Position numbers and translations under genes: made by a program | Source of the DNA: Coffea arabica | Lineage: Eukaryota; Streptophyta; Magnoliopsida; Gentianales; Rubiaceae | Assembly (NCBI RefSeq): GCF_036785885.1 | Contig: NC_092320.1 | Coordinates: 15,625,557 to 15,689,556, forward strand | Length of the DNA stretch: 64,000 nucleotides | Reading direction: 5' to 3' | Shown here: positions 1 through 10,276 of the stretch, in pieces | Layout: the number at the start of each line of letters is the position of its first letter | Position numbering within the stretch: the first letter of the stretch is position 1 | The notes under the pieces: generated by a model | What the model was told of the DNA's origin: nothing | The model's input: only the letters and a program-made list of their open reading frames with translations | The model's database searches: none

Positions 1-116
1 GCTAACGGGCTTGGAGGAAGGCGAGAAAGTTTTCGATTTGTGAATAGTACACGGAGGAGAACGGTGGGGATTAGCCAAATAAGGAACAGAAAAATGTAGC
101 CCTGGATACCGGCCAT
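1..116 (-). CDS. Cytochrome P450, N-terminal end only (cut by window edge)
   Basis: The reverse strand from an ATG at 116 reads open to the window edge for 38 codons. It gives a hydrophobic segment (residues about 4-26, rich in I, L, F and W), a short basic stretch (TNRKLSR) and then the proline hinge LPPSPL. This is the standard start of a plant microsomal P450: an ER membrane anchor, a basic stop-transfer segment and a proline-rich hinge. The LPPSPL hinge fits the CYP93 family, including flavone synthase II types, but 38 residues cannot settle family or substrate. It shares the minus orientation of the other P450s here, so the cluster continues beyond the left edge. The catalytic part lies outside the window. 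Plus-strand open frames over the same bases have no recognisable content. Confidence 0.8.
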   Translation of the reverse strand, partial: MAGIQGYIFLFLIWLIPTVLLRVLFTNRKLSRLPPSPL

Positions 117-170
117 GATTGAATGCTAATGTGAACTGACTTTGTAAAGCTGAAATTCCAGTGTTGCTGC

Positions 171-178
171 TTATATTG
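171..178 (-). promoter_or_regulatory. TATA-like element of the left-edge P450
   Basis: On the minus strand the sequence AATATAA lies about 55-62 bases upstream of the ATG at 116, a usual plant core-promoter position. This rests on position and motif only. Confidence 0.35.
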
Positions 179-1199
179 AATAATCAAACTATCACAGTTG
201 ATGTTTCCTTTTCGTTAAAGCCTTTGTCTTGTCTCGGAGGTGCGAAGAGTTGGTAAATCTTCATATTCCAAGGTTCTCCTTCCTGCACTTCTTTGATTTT
301 ACCGATATTTATCTTTTAAAGATTCCAATTAACCCTGTGCTTTTTGCAACTGCATGCTGCTTTTGTCTTGCACCTTGACCGTTTCTAAAATTGCATCCAG
401 ACAACAAGGATAAGATTTTGTTGCAGTTTTTAGCTGAATTCTTACTGAATCAGCTATAAATCCTGATTCAATTTTACATAATTCATTCTTTATAAAAAAA
501 GGGAAAAAAATAGAATTTTCTACACATATTCCTGATATGCTCGTGTTGTGATGGATTTCAGACTCAGTGGTTCCTCACACTTGTTGCCTGTTCTAGTCAT
601 GTATATTCTTGTAACTGAATAGAGTAAATTTTGCATGGTTTTTTAACATCTTTTCAATTTTACTAAGTAATCTAAACAACTAGAAGAATTTAGGAGGATT
701 TTAAATCTTTCATCAAATCCCTCAATCCAAATGCAGCCTCCACTCCAAAATCAATGTTTATGCAATTCGCCCTCAATCCAAATGAATCCTATTTTGTTTG
801 CACTACTTGAGCTTCTAACCGCTCATCCTATCTAAATATTTCTCTGCAAATCAATATAAGGTTTTCAATCCAGGCATGTTTTTGTTGTTAAAATTCACGT
901 ATCGTCCTACTATTCTTCAGTTTTTTTTGTTATACAATTTGTCAGTGTTCTAGTATTCATATTCTCTTGCCTAATGTCACTTTTGGTTTCCTGAAAATCC
1001 ATTCTGGCCGGCAAACTTTCTTGAAATAATAGACAAATCGCTACTGTTTGTACTCCTTGGTCATAATTTTTGTCCCTAAACGAGTAGTTGAATAATGCAA
1101 CTCACTTTTCATGTATGTCGTTTTCATTCTTCTCTAATTTTGCTCCTCAATTTTCTACAGTCCAAGACTCCAAGTCAGGGCAGAAACTAAAAATTACCT
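179..1199. other. Intergenic, upstream of the left-edge P450
   Basis: AT-rich spacer with no convincing coding frame, RNA gene or terminal repeat. It presumably contains the upstream promoter of the P450 at the left edge. Confidence 0.5.
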
Positions 1200-1645
1200 C
1201 AGACAACGACTTTAATTACTTTTTTTTTTCAGAAATTGAAATAAACTCGCACACACTTAATTAGACTAAGCACGAGAGTTAACAGTTAAATCGGCCCGAA
1301 AGCAATCTAATGAGGGATCCATAAGAAACACTCGTCCAGCCAATTGGTGACAGGAAGATACTCTCATGATCCTTAAATCCAGAGTGAAGACCCCACGATC
1401 AATCGATGTGGAATGGTGACCCAACCCCCCATGCACACCCTCACCAAATTATGGCTTGCTTAATTAGACTAAACACGAGAGTTAACAGTTAAATCGGTCC
1501 AAAAGCAATTTAAGAAGGAACCCAGAAAAAATAATCATCCAGTCAATTGGTGATAGAAAAGTGCTCTGATGATCCTTAAATCCAGAGCGAAAATCCAACG
1601 ATCAACCGAGGAGGGATGGAGACAACGACTTTAATTACTTGATCA
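1200..1645. repeat. Imperfect tandem duplication, about 203 bp period
   Basis: Two diverged copies begin at 1256 and 1459 with the same words (CTTAATTAGACTA, GAGAGTTAACAGTTAAATCGG, CAATTGGTGA, TGATCCTTAAATCCAGAG). The pair is bracketed by two copies of GACAACGACTTTAATTACTT at about 1203 and 1621. The bracketing direct repeats suggest either an insertion or a duplication by unequal exchange. Neither copy has a coding frame. Confidence 0.7.
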
Positions 1646-1924
1646 ACGCAAATTATTTCGTCAGTGGCTATCAAGAAAGACTTTTCCAAATCAATCATTG
1701 CAAAGTCAGGACTCAGGAGATCTAATCCCCTGCCTTCGGCCCTTCACTTTAAACTCGGGGCCAATCCTCCGTCTTCCGATTGGGCCACTCGCTAACAATG
1801 CAAAGAGAGCCTTGCTCTTCTGGCGCTGTCCTGCTTTCATCCAAAAGTAAATTAGTACTCAATTAGAAGGATCCCTAACGAAAATTTATTAAGCTCTTCG
1901 ACGCAAAATCTAATTGGAAAGGGT

Positions 1925-2933
1925 TATTGTATTTTACCCCCCTAACGTTTTGAACTACTATTAATTTCTTCGTTAACATTAATTTATTTTGTTAGTTGCT
2001 CTACTCTCAAAACTAATTGTCTAACGTAACGGTGTTTGTTAGTTCGAGTGAAAAAAGATGTTTAATTCTTAAAATTATTATTACATTACCCCATAAACTA
2101 TAAGTTTAATATTAATTTACCCCCTAATATTATTATTTAGGTACTTTACATCATTGTTAAGTGATTTTAGCATGTTGAAAGGGTTTAGAAGAAGATACTT
2201 TCCTCTCTTTTATAATTAAAAAAATCAAGAATTTAGAATGGTTCTTCTCCTTTATTATTTCACCCTTTTTAATACCAAGAAAAAAAAGTCAAAGGTGTTC
2301 TTCTCCCTTTTTTTCCTTGCACTTTTATTGATACTAAAAGAAAAACAAGAAAAGAGAGATAACAAAATTGCAAAAAAGAAAGAAGAACAAGAAAGAATAT
2401 AATATTTTATTATTTTAAAATCATTCCATACTCTTCCATCCATCACTCAACTCTTACCTACCTTGAAACCATGATAATATTGGATTCTTTTATTCTTTTC
2501 TCCTATTCAAAATTGAGTTTTCTATGTCTCTCTTACCCATTTCTTTTTTTTCTTGGTATGAATAATATTAAAAAAGGAAAGAAGAAAAATTATTTTTCTT
2601 TTATTTTCTTGGTACTCTTAGAGTAAAAAAAAAAAAAAAGAATAGCCATTCCAATTGTTTAATTTTTTAAAAATTATATACGACCCAAGGATATTTCATT
2701 TAAAACTTTTCAACATGCTAAGTTGATTGAATAGTGGGATAAAATAGTTAAAGAAAAACACTAAAGAGTAAATTATAGGGATGGCAATGGAAGCAAGTGT
2801 TCATAGGGAGACATGTGGACTTGGGGGAGGGGAAGGAAGGGAAGGGAAGGGGATGGGGGAATTTTCTTCTTCCATCTTAAATGGGGTTGGAGGCGGGGAA
2901 GCATAACTCCGACCTATTCCCTACCCCGTCCTC

Positions 2934-2971
<38 letters not shown>

Positions 2972-3440
2972 CTAACACTTCTTTTTTCATGTTAAATTAT
3001 TAATACATCTATTTTTGTCATATTGTGTTAGGTTAAACTATTACTAGTACTTCTAATATTAGTTTTTCCAAATAATAGTACTATTAGTAGTATTGGTGGT
3101 GGCAGTATTAGCCTTTTCCAATAATAAAGGTGTTAGGAATAGGTGCCTCTGTGGGCATTCGCTAGGGGATTGGAATGAGGTAGGGGCGGGGGGAAGTTAT
3201 ATGATAACGGGGCAGGGGGTAGGGTTCCTCTGTCCCAAAAACCTAGTTGTCATCCCTAATAAATTAATAGTGGGACTGTTGTTTGAGAGGATAAAGCGAC
3301 ATGTGACATTGACCATCTAACAGTGCTATATAAGAGAGAAGGATCTTTTTGTTCAAAATTTTTTTAACATGCTATGTTGGCTTAATAGTGTGGATAAGGT
3401 GGCTAAAAAGATAATGTGGTGGACTAAACTGATAGTACTG
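1925..3440. repeat. Compound foldback region
   Basis: The word AGCATGTTGAAA near 2170 recurs inverted near 2708 (TTTTCAACATGCT) and again near 3365 (TTAACATGCT), with similar flanks. Inner arms around AATACCAAGAAAAAAAA (about 2271-2290) and TTCTTGGTATGAATAATATTAAAAAA (about 2552) are also inverted. The region looks like an old non-coding inverted-repeat transposon with a younger hAT-type element inserted (2776-3258). No transposase frame is visible, and the outer limits are approximate. Confidence 0.4.
2776..3258. mobile_element. hAT-type miniature transposon with near 8-bp target duplication
   Basis: The element starts TAGGGATGGCAATGG and ends GTTGTCATCCCTA, giving short terminal inverted repeats. 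The flanking octamers GTAAATTA and ATAAATTA match at 7 of 8 positions, as expected for a hAT insertion. The interior is non-coding, with a G-rich purine run near 2820-2860 and an (AT)n microsatellite at about 2937-2967. A 75-codon frame inside it has no protein-like features and is not called. Confidence 0.65.
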
Positions 3441-3699
3441 CTTTAATTTTAAAAACTGGAAACTCTAATTTTTCAAAATTGAGGACTTAGCAGTGAAAAT
3501 CTATCTCTCAATATTAGACGTTTCCACTTATTTTGTATTGGAAAGTCGAAATTGCGTGAAGTTACAGGTAATTGTTGATCATGCAAAGCAATTGGTCAAA
3601 TGAGCGGGACTAGATTGAACCTTGCAACTGATAATCAAGCCGAAGGATGAGCTCTAGGAAGAGTTGCACCTTTTCCCTCATCCATGTCAATTTTGCTAT

Positions 3700-4110
3700 T
3701 TTCTTTTACGATCGATCTTCCATTCAAAACATAACTGAACCAAAGCAGCGAAGCTTGTTTGAACAATTTGCTGTGCCAGTGAAATTCCAGGCCAAATGGC
3801 AAGAGATGATAAATGTTGTCCCCTTACATCCAATTGGCCTTTTAGGCTTCCATTTTCTGTGAGAAATCTTTCGGGTTGAAATTCAACAGGGTTTTCCCAA
3901 TACTTAGGGTCCCTAGGAGGAATACCCCAAAACTTGAATATAAGTCCAGTCTTTGATGGTATGTGATAACCTTTAACAGTGCAACCTTCACTTACTGTCT
4001 CAGAATAACTCCCTCCCCTGGTGGATGAAGCCTTAGTGTTTCCTTAGCAATAGCCTGAAGGTAGGGAAGTTTTGCAATATCTGATTCTTCTTCCAAGTCT
4101 TTTCTTTCCA
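3700..4110 (-). pseudogene. P450 relic A (CYP93-like C-terminal half)
   Basis: Reverse-strand fragments, in shifting frames, recall the second exon of a CYP93-type P450 in the right order: an [13 protein letters not shown]-like stretch leading into the K-helix (KETLRLHPP), then a WENPVEFQPERF meander, then QLDVRGQH, then a remnant of the last helix. The frame shifts several times and the haem-cysteine segment is missing, so it cannot make an enzyme. The wording is closer to CYP93 (LDVRGQH) than to the three complete genes (MDI-GQNF), which matches the left-edge P450 and suggests a former tandem copy of that gene. Confidence 0.75.
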
Positions 4111-4381
4111 ATTACTAATGGATTTCTTGTTCTGGTTTCTCCTTACATTAGGATAGTTAAAAAAATAAAAATAAAAAAAGGATCCCGTATTTGGAGAGAA
4201 ACAAGGAAACCGAAAATAAAGGAGAGTTAGACTTGGGGAATGGGCGTTGGAAGGAATTCACAAGATAAATGGGAACATTCTTTATGCTGTACGACTCGAT
4301 CGATGGGTGTAATCAAGGGGTTGTCATCAATTTTTTTGAATGCTTATTCTCCATTTTTTATGGATTTGATAGTTAAAAAAA

Positions 4382-4849
4382 GGACAAATTTCACTTTACT
4401 CCCTTGTGGTTTATTTTTACATAACCCCCATATGGTTTCAAAAGTTATACATAACCCCCTCATGGTTTGGATTAAAGTGTCAAAGTGACGGGAATGATTA
4501 TTTTTAACGGAGTTGCCTAAAATGTCAAAAATACCCTTATGTAAAGTTGAAAATTATTTATTAACCAAGGGGGGTTATGTGTATATTTTAAAAACCATAA
4601 AGGTGCTATATGGTAAAGTATTTAACCATAAGGAAGTTTTATGATAAAATATAAAAATCATACGTGGTTAATACGTCATGTATTTGTAAGGGTAATTTCG
4701 ACATTTTTAGAAATTCCGTTATGAATGATTATTTCCGTCACTTTGACACTTTAATCCAAACCATGAGAGAGTTATGTATAGCTTTTGATATCATAGGGGA
4801 GTTATGTAAAAAAAAGCTAAACCACAGGGAGGCAAAATGTAATTTTTCC
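4382..4849. mobile_element. Mutator-like foldback miniature transposon
   Basis: Long imperfect inverted arms run inward from GGACAAATTTCACTTTACTC at the left and its complement (GGCAAAATGTAATTTTTCC) at the right. Words such as CATGGTTTGGATTAAAGTGTCAAAGTGACG recur inverted near 4735-4770. The element is flanked by the 9-base repeat TTAAAAAAA (4373-4381 and 4850-4858), the target-duplication length typical of Mutator-like elements. The A-rich target weakens this a little. It is non-coding. Confidence 0.65.
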
Positions 4850-4858
4850 TTAAAAAAA

Positions 4859-5790
4859 GGAAATTAAAAAAGACAAAAATTGCAAGTGCGACATACACAC
4901 ATACCCAAATTAAGGAAAATAATATTGATTACCTTAAATGAAATCTTCTTATGCCATCAATTATACTCGTATCATAACATTTTATTAATAACTCCATACC
5001 CATACATGTAAATAATCTTTAAATCAATCAGCTAGAAGCTTGTTTTTTATATTAATGTAAATAATCTTTAAGAATCGTAGTAATTTGCCTATTATTTTAG
5101 ATCCTTAACTCTTAAATATATTCGTATTATTCACATATGGATTTATACAATTTTTTTGTCGAACTCAACATATCTTTTGCGTTCAGCTTTTAATCATGTA
5201 TAATAGAGGTATGTATTATATTTCATATTATATCCATCCCATATTTTACTAACTATGCTTATTACTTTATATTGTAGAAACTTAATATTACACTTGTGAA
5301 GCTTACTCATGACAAGAATTTGTAGGATTGATAAGAATAATCTTAAGTTTTTATGGATAAATATTATGTAATCTGCTCAAAATATCATCTTATAGCAATC
5401 TTAAGTTTAAAGGCTAGTGGTACACAAACGGTTAAAATTATCATTTCATAAATGACTAAAACTTACTCCTCGATTTGATCTACCATAATCAAGTACACAT
5501 TGCTTGTTGTTTTAAAATTTGCACTAAGCTCACTATTCCCATCATTCTAGTAAAATACTCCTAACTAAAGCACGAGAAAATGAAGTTTTTTTTGCCTTTT
5601 TGATATAGTGCTTGTGTTTACTATGAAATTAGTAAACCTTTCTTACATTACAATAGTTTCTGTTAAAAGTAGGAACATTTCCTAGATAAACTGGAAAATT
5701 TTGTAAAATATTGTATTCTTTTTCACCAGTATAATGAAAAGAATTTTGCGCGTTGACAAAACAAATAGAAAGAAAAGACAAGGGTACAAG
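4859..5790. other. Intergenic, nothing recognised
   Basis: AT-rich spacer with no supportable gene, RNA or repeat end. Confidence 0.5.
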
Positions 5791-6692
5791 TAGAGGTGGC
5801 AAAATGGGCGGGATGGGCGGGATTTGCTTGGGTTTGAGATGGAACCGAGTCATATGGATTTGGGTCCAACCTTACCCATATGTGTTTTGGGACTAACTTG
5901 GGCGGGATCATTTTGGGATGGGTTTAGATTCATCCCGCCCAATACCCAAATTCATTTTCTACATAATTTTTTTCCTTTAATTCATTTTTTTTATATAATT
6001 TTAATATTTTTGATTTATTAAATTTCTTTTAGTTTTATTAAATAAACATGCAAGTGCTTTATACTCAAGATTCCCACCAAAAATTGGATTAACAAATAAA
6101 GGAAAAGATAGATATACAGCCATATTCCAACATATATCAAGATGGCCAAGGTCCTTAGGATGTTGAATATTTATCCTCATCATTGTCCAAGGATGACAGG
6201 TCTAAACTAACTGAAATGCTGGAAATTCTTGTGGATAATGACTAGAAAGACTACTAGATTATATTCGCTGGTATGACTATAAAAATTGTTAAAGATAATT
6301 TTTGAATCTAAGACTTCGTTTGGATTGACTATTTTTTCAAAAAATAAGTTTTTCAAATACAATGTTACAGTAATATACAATAACTCAAGAAATATCCCAT
6401 CCATATTAGTATATCAAATATTTCAAAAAAATTTTATAGTAAAAATTTTTCATATACACGGCTACAATAAAATATTTCAAAAACACCTACCAAAAACAGC
6501 TAATCCAAACGGAGCCCTTGCCATTTGAGCCCAATGGGTACCCAAGTATTTCCCATCCTTTCCCATTCATTAATGGGTATAGTTGGGATGTGTCCCAACT
6601 TAAACCCAATACCAAATTATAATACCCATCCCGCCCAAAGTTCCTTTGGGCATGGGTAGCCCATTGGGACTTGGGACAAATTGCCAGCTCTA
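5791..6692. mobile_element. hAT-type non-autonomous transposon, perfect 8-bp target duplication
   Basis: It starts TAGAGGTGGCAAAATGGGCG and ends TTGCCAGCTCTA. The octamer GGTACAAG lies immediately outside both ends (5783-5790 and 6693-6700). Subterminal sequence is full of GGGCGGGAT and its complement. There is no transposase frame. A second, unrelated miniature element is nested inside (about 6308-6516), so this one inserted first. Confidence 0.8.
6308..6516. mobile_element. Miniature element nested in the hAT element
   Basis: The sequence begins CGTTTGGATTGAC and ends AGCTAATCCAAACG, forming inverted termini. The interior is TTTTTCAAA-rich and non-coding. The same terminal word (TAATCCAAACGGACATATAGG) ends related copies inside the tandem array at 12.5-14.3 kb, so it is a repeated family in this window. 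Confidence 0.6.
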
Positions 6693-6700
6693 GGTACAAG

Positions 6701-7662
6701 TATAAAGGTGAGCAAATACAATAGGTATCTCATCATGAGTTTAGATATGATTTATATAAGGAATAAATAATTTAGTCATTAGTCGATATATGATACATAT
6801 TAAGGGTTAAGTGGTTTTAGTTGCAATACAAAAATGAAAATGTGTTTTTTTTTTAAAGATGTTCAATGGTGATTTCCAACAAATGGAAATATATTTTAGT
6901 ATATACCAGTTATGCATAAAGGAATTTGCAGGTTAGACCGAGTAATTAAGTACCCAATTCTTTTTTTAAAGTACCTATTATTTATTTCAATACTAAGTTT
7001 AAATAGTTGCATTTGGATAGAACAATGTTAACGGCACTTCAATTATAATGACACTACTTTTACATTGATAAAAGCTGGTCTAGAAAATGAAATTCCCATG
7101 GCAATAATTATTAAAATGAAGAAACTTTTTCTTTTAAGAAAAGCAATAACTAAGTACCCACAATAGTCCACTTTTATTTTTTTTAAAAATCTCAACCTGT
7201 TAATTAAATTCAAAACATTGCTATTATAAAAAAATATTCTCCTCAAATTAACATCAATAAGTATATATGAGATACAAATATGGTAAAATATCTCTCATAT
7301 GCATATCGTAGATATTTGAAAATTTCGATAAAAAACTTTTTTGTTGCCAAAATAACATGATATTCTATTGTGATATTATTTGAGGATTCATTTTTAAGAA
7401 TATTCTCTCGAAACAAAAATAATAATTGGCTCTTCTTTTCAAGTATTATTATACTAATTGTTACTTTGAGAGCATTAATGTTTTTCTATTAAATCATTAG
7501 TCAAGGGGAGAAAATTTAGGGAAAAATAATATGAAGAGGGAAAAGTGCAAATAATACTAAATGTTAGGGATTTAAGAAGCAAAATTTTTCTTTTTCGATA
7601 GTAAGTTCAATTCAAAGATGAACGATAAATGTATCACCATCTAATGTTGCATCTCAATAGTG
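6701..7662. other. Intergenic, nothing recognised
   Basis: AT-rich spacer. Short frames here are low-complexity and have no recognisable domain. Confidence 0.5.
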
Positions 7663-8199
7663 AACTTGGGAAGAATTTAACCATGAGCTAGAATGGGAAC
7701 CACAACTATAGGCTTGACACCTCTCCGATGTGGGATATTAATTCACACTTGATATCCCAACAATCTCCCCCTCAATTGTGAATCTCTTCCACATCGGACC
7801 TCTCTCCCTAGCCCATCCACTCCATCAAGCCCACTTCAATCTGGAGTGTACGATTCTTGCTCAAGAGCCCACATGCCCTTGCCTCACTGCAGGTCTACAT
7901 GATTTTTTTTTCTGCCGCTCTTATCCAAGCCACACCTTACCACTCCCACTGGCTTTTTATCCTGAAGTCACTATCCAACCGAACCATCGGCTCTGATACC
8001 ACTTGTTGGGCTCTGAGAGAGCCAAACTCGGGGAGAATTTAACCATGAGTTAGAATGGGAACCACAATTATGGATTTGACACCACATCCAACCCAAAACC
8101 TTAAGGTATTGGGTCTATGAATAATTCCCACTTATATGTTTCTCATTCTACTCATCTCTTTCCGATGTGGGATATTAATTCACACTTGATATCCCAACA
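7663..8199 (-). mobile_element. TRIM: miniature LTR retroelement fossil
   Basis: Read on the minus strand, a terminal repeat of about 196 bp (8199 down to 8004) begins TGTTGGGATATC and ends GAGCCCAACA. It is followed at once by AGTGGTATCAGAGCC (8003-7989), complementary to the 3' end of initiator methionine tRNA, the usual plant primer binding site. A non-coding interior of about 225 bp ends in a purine run (GAGGGGGAGAT), and a second terminal repeat starts again with TGTTGGGATATC at 7762. The size, lack of coding capacity and this architecture define a terminal-repeat retrotransposon in miniature. It looks incomplete, and the two repeats have diverged visibly, so it is not recent. Confidence 0.8.
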
Positions 8200-8351
8200 A
8201 AAACTGAAACTGGTTTTGTCTTGTTCATGCTTTGTACATACCGTATATGTTGACAGAAATATGACATTTATTATATTAGCAGAAAAGTATGAAATATGAC
8301 AGAAATATATTTTAGTGGTTTTAATGCCACGAAGGAGAAAATATTGGAGTG

Positions 8352-8500
8352 TGTTTGGATAGTAGATTATTTGAAATAATTTTTTGACAAACATAACTTA
8401 GCATTTTCTGATGTGATGTATGTGAGATAAAAAATGATTGAAAAATGTGTTGATGATGCAAGTAAATAAAATTTCACAAATAATAGACTACAGTATCGAG
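8352..8500. mobile_element. TGTTTGGATA-family MITE copy
   Basis: It starts TGTTTGGATAG and carries the family core GATGTGATGTATGTGAGATAAAAA. The right terminus is not clear, so this copy is probably eroded. The same family recurs at about 19.1, 44.5, 44.7, 49.0, 50.3, 50.5 and 57.3 kb. Confidence 0.6.
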
Positions 8501-8669
8501 TAGTACTACATTGCATGGAACTAATCTATGAATCCTTAAACAGAATGTGTTCATAGTTCTGAGTTCAATTGAAGCTGGTAATTTACCCCAGTACCATACA
8601 TGTGTTCTAGTGGTAAACAAACTTAAGCAATTGTCAGAGAATTAATACACATAGTTGGTTAACAAACAA

Positions 8670-9245
8670 AAGGATGAACCAAGCCGGCCTGCATAGATTG
8701 CAGCTTTTTCTTCCATGTCAATCTTATCAGCACCTTTAATTTTCCAATCAGCATGGGATCATTATTGCTGCCGCAAGTCCTGAAGCAGGGCACCCTCACC
8801 TTCCAACTCCAAATGGCACGGCACACATAGCTAAAATTCTGCACTTTTGTACCTTCCTTACAGTCGTGGTGAATCGAATGGATTGATTCTCCACAGAACT
8901 GACCATATGCTTTTCAGGCTTAATTAGGGAGTGTCTTCCATTTAATTTGGATCACGGTTGATGGCATTCAACTTCACCACGAACCTGGAATTGTTACCGA
9001 TGTTCTAACCATTGGCTTTGAGTTTTCCGTACATTTTGGGATCGTTAAAGGTTGAGATGGATGAAATCTTATTGTTTCTTTGTCAATAGCTTGCAAGTAT
9101 GGCAGCTTTGGAACATAGGATCCGTCTTAAATTAGCCTTTCAAGTCCTACAACTGACTTTATATGGCTCTTCTTGGAGTTTCATTTACACCTTTGGATGA
9201 TTAAAGAGCTCTGCCATTGACAGTTCTTGCATCAGTTCCCCCCAA
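8670..9245 (-). pseudogene. P450 relic B (second-exon remnant)
   Basis: Reverse-strand pieces follow a P450 second exon in order. A GTDARTVN-like I-helix remnant leads to AELFNHPKV, then [19 protein letters not shown] (K-helix region), then a badly eroded middle. A VPFGVGR-GCP-like haem-loop remnant and DKIDMEEKAA, recalling the MEEKAGLA motif of the complete gene at 10-12 kb, complete it. Stops and frame changes run throughout. It most resembles the complete gene just to its right, so it is probably a dead tandem copy. Confidence 0.75.
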
Positions 9246-10276
9246 GAAAAGATCCTGTCTTTTTATACAACAATCAGCAGTCAGCACAGAACTAAGTAAT
9301 CATTCTTGGTACAAGCCCCAAAGATGAATCTTACGATTCTTTTCTTGCGCTGTGATATCCAAAATGGCCAAGCTCTAGTTATTGAATGGTGCTAGTAACC
9401 TTTCTCCTCCATTATTGTCAGAAGCAAGAATGGAGGAGGTGGGTTTTCGTCAATAAGTACAAATTCACAACTAAAATACAAATTCAAAAGCATGATATAG
9501 TTATATTTGCTTTCTAAATAATTAAGGTCACATTAATTTACACATATAGTTGCTAAGCTTTTTCTTTGATTTTAATACTATAATACAAATTATCCTTTAC
9601 ACGACCTTTTTTCGTCATTGTTTTCTTCCCTAAATCCCAAACAATAGGAAAAATCTTTAAAAAAACCTAAAATACAAATTGAAACACATGGTATAGTTAT
9701 ATGAGTAAATCTTATATACACTGATAGTGTATATATTATCATGACTTGATTTATGACATATATGCAAAAGCTAAATTTCAAATTCAAATTTTGCATAGTT
9801 GTCATTTATCCAACGCTGATAGTGTATACATTGTCAGCATAGGAAAGATTAATTCTAGTTTAATTGCTTTCTAATTAAATAGGCCTGCATTTAATACCAT
9901 ACATAAATTATAAATAAACTTCATCTATATATTTACATGGTTAATCCAAGACACAAATAGATAAAACCCGAAAAAATTAATCGTAAGTAAGTCAGTTTGA
10001 GTCGTTTTTCCATTTTTCCTTTCTTTTTTAATAGCAAGCCTGAGTGAATTGTTAAAAATTTGGAACTCGGCACAGAATTAGTTCCTAAGTTATTCCATGG
10101 TCCAAAATTTGATTCAGCATCATGCTTTTGGTTCGTGAAATAGGTTCCATAAACCAAGGACATGAAAAAGTGAACGCCACACAATTGGCACCTAAAATAA
10201 GGAATTCTTGTATGGGATATATAGCAGAGAAGCAGAATAGCAGCCTGAGATTTTGAGAAGAAATTTCTGACTCTCG
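9246..10276. other. Spacer downstream of the first complete P450, with a small MITE
   Basis: The part adjoining 10,277 should carry the 3' untranslated region of the P450. Around 9704-9850 the words TATACACTGATAGTGTATA and CTGATAGTGTATACATTGTCAG lie near each end of a non-coding stretch. Related words recur near 18.56 and 21.14 kb, suggesting a small inverted-repeat element. Nothing else is supportable. Confidence 0.4.

Noticed and set aside
2937-2967. (AT)n run as an origin or regulatory element
   Set aside because: A plain microsatellite inside a hAT element; similar runs occur at 38.0 and 49.7 kb.
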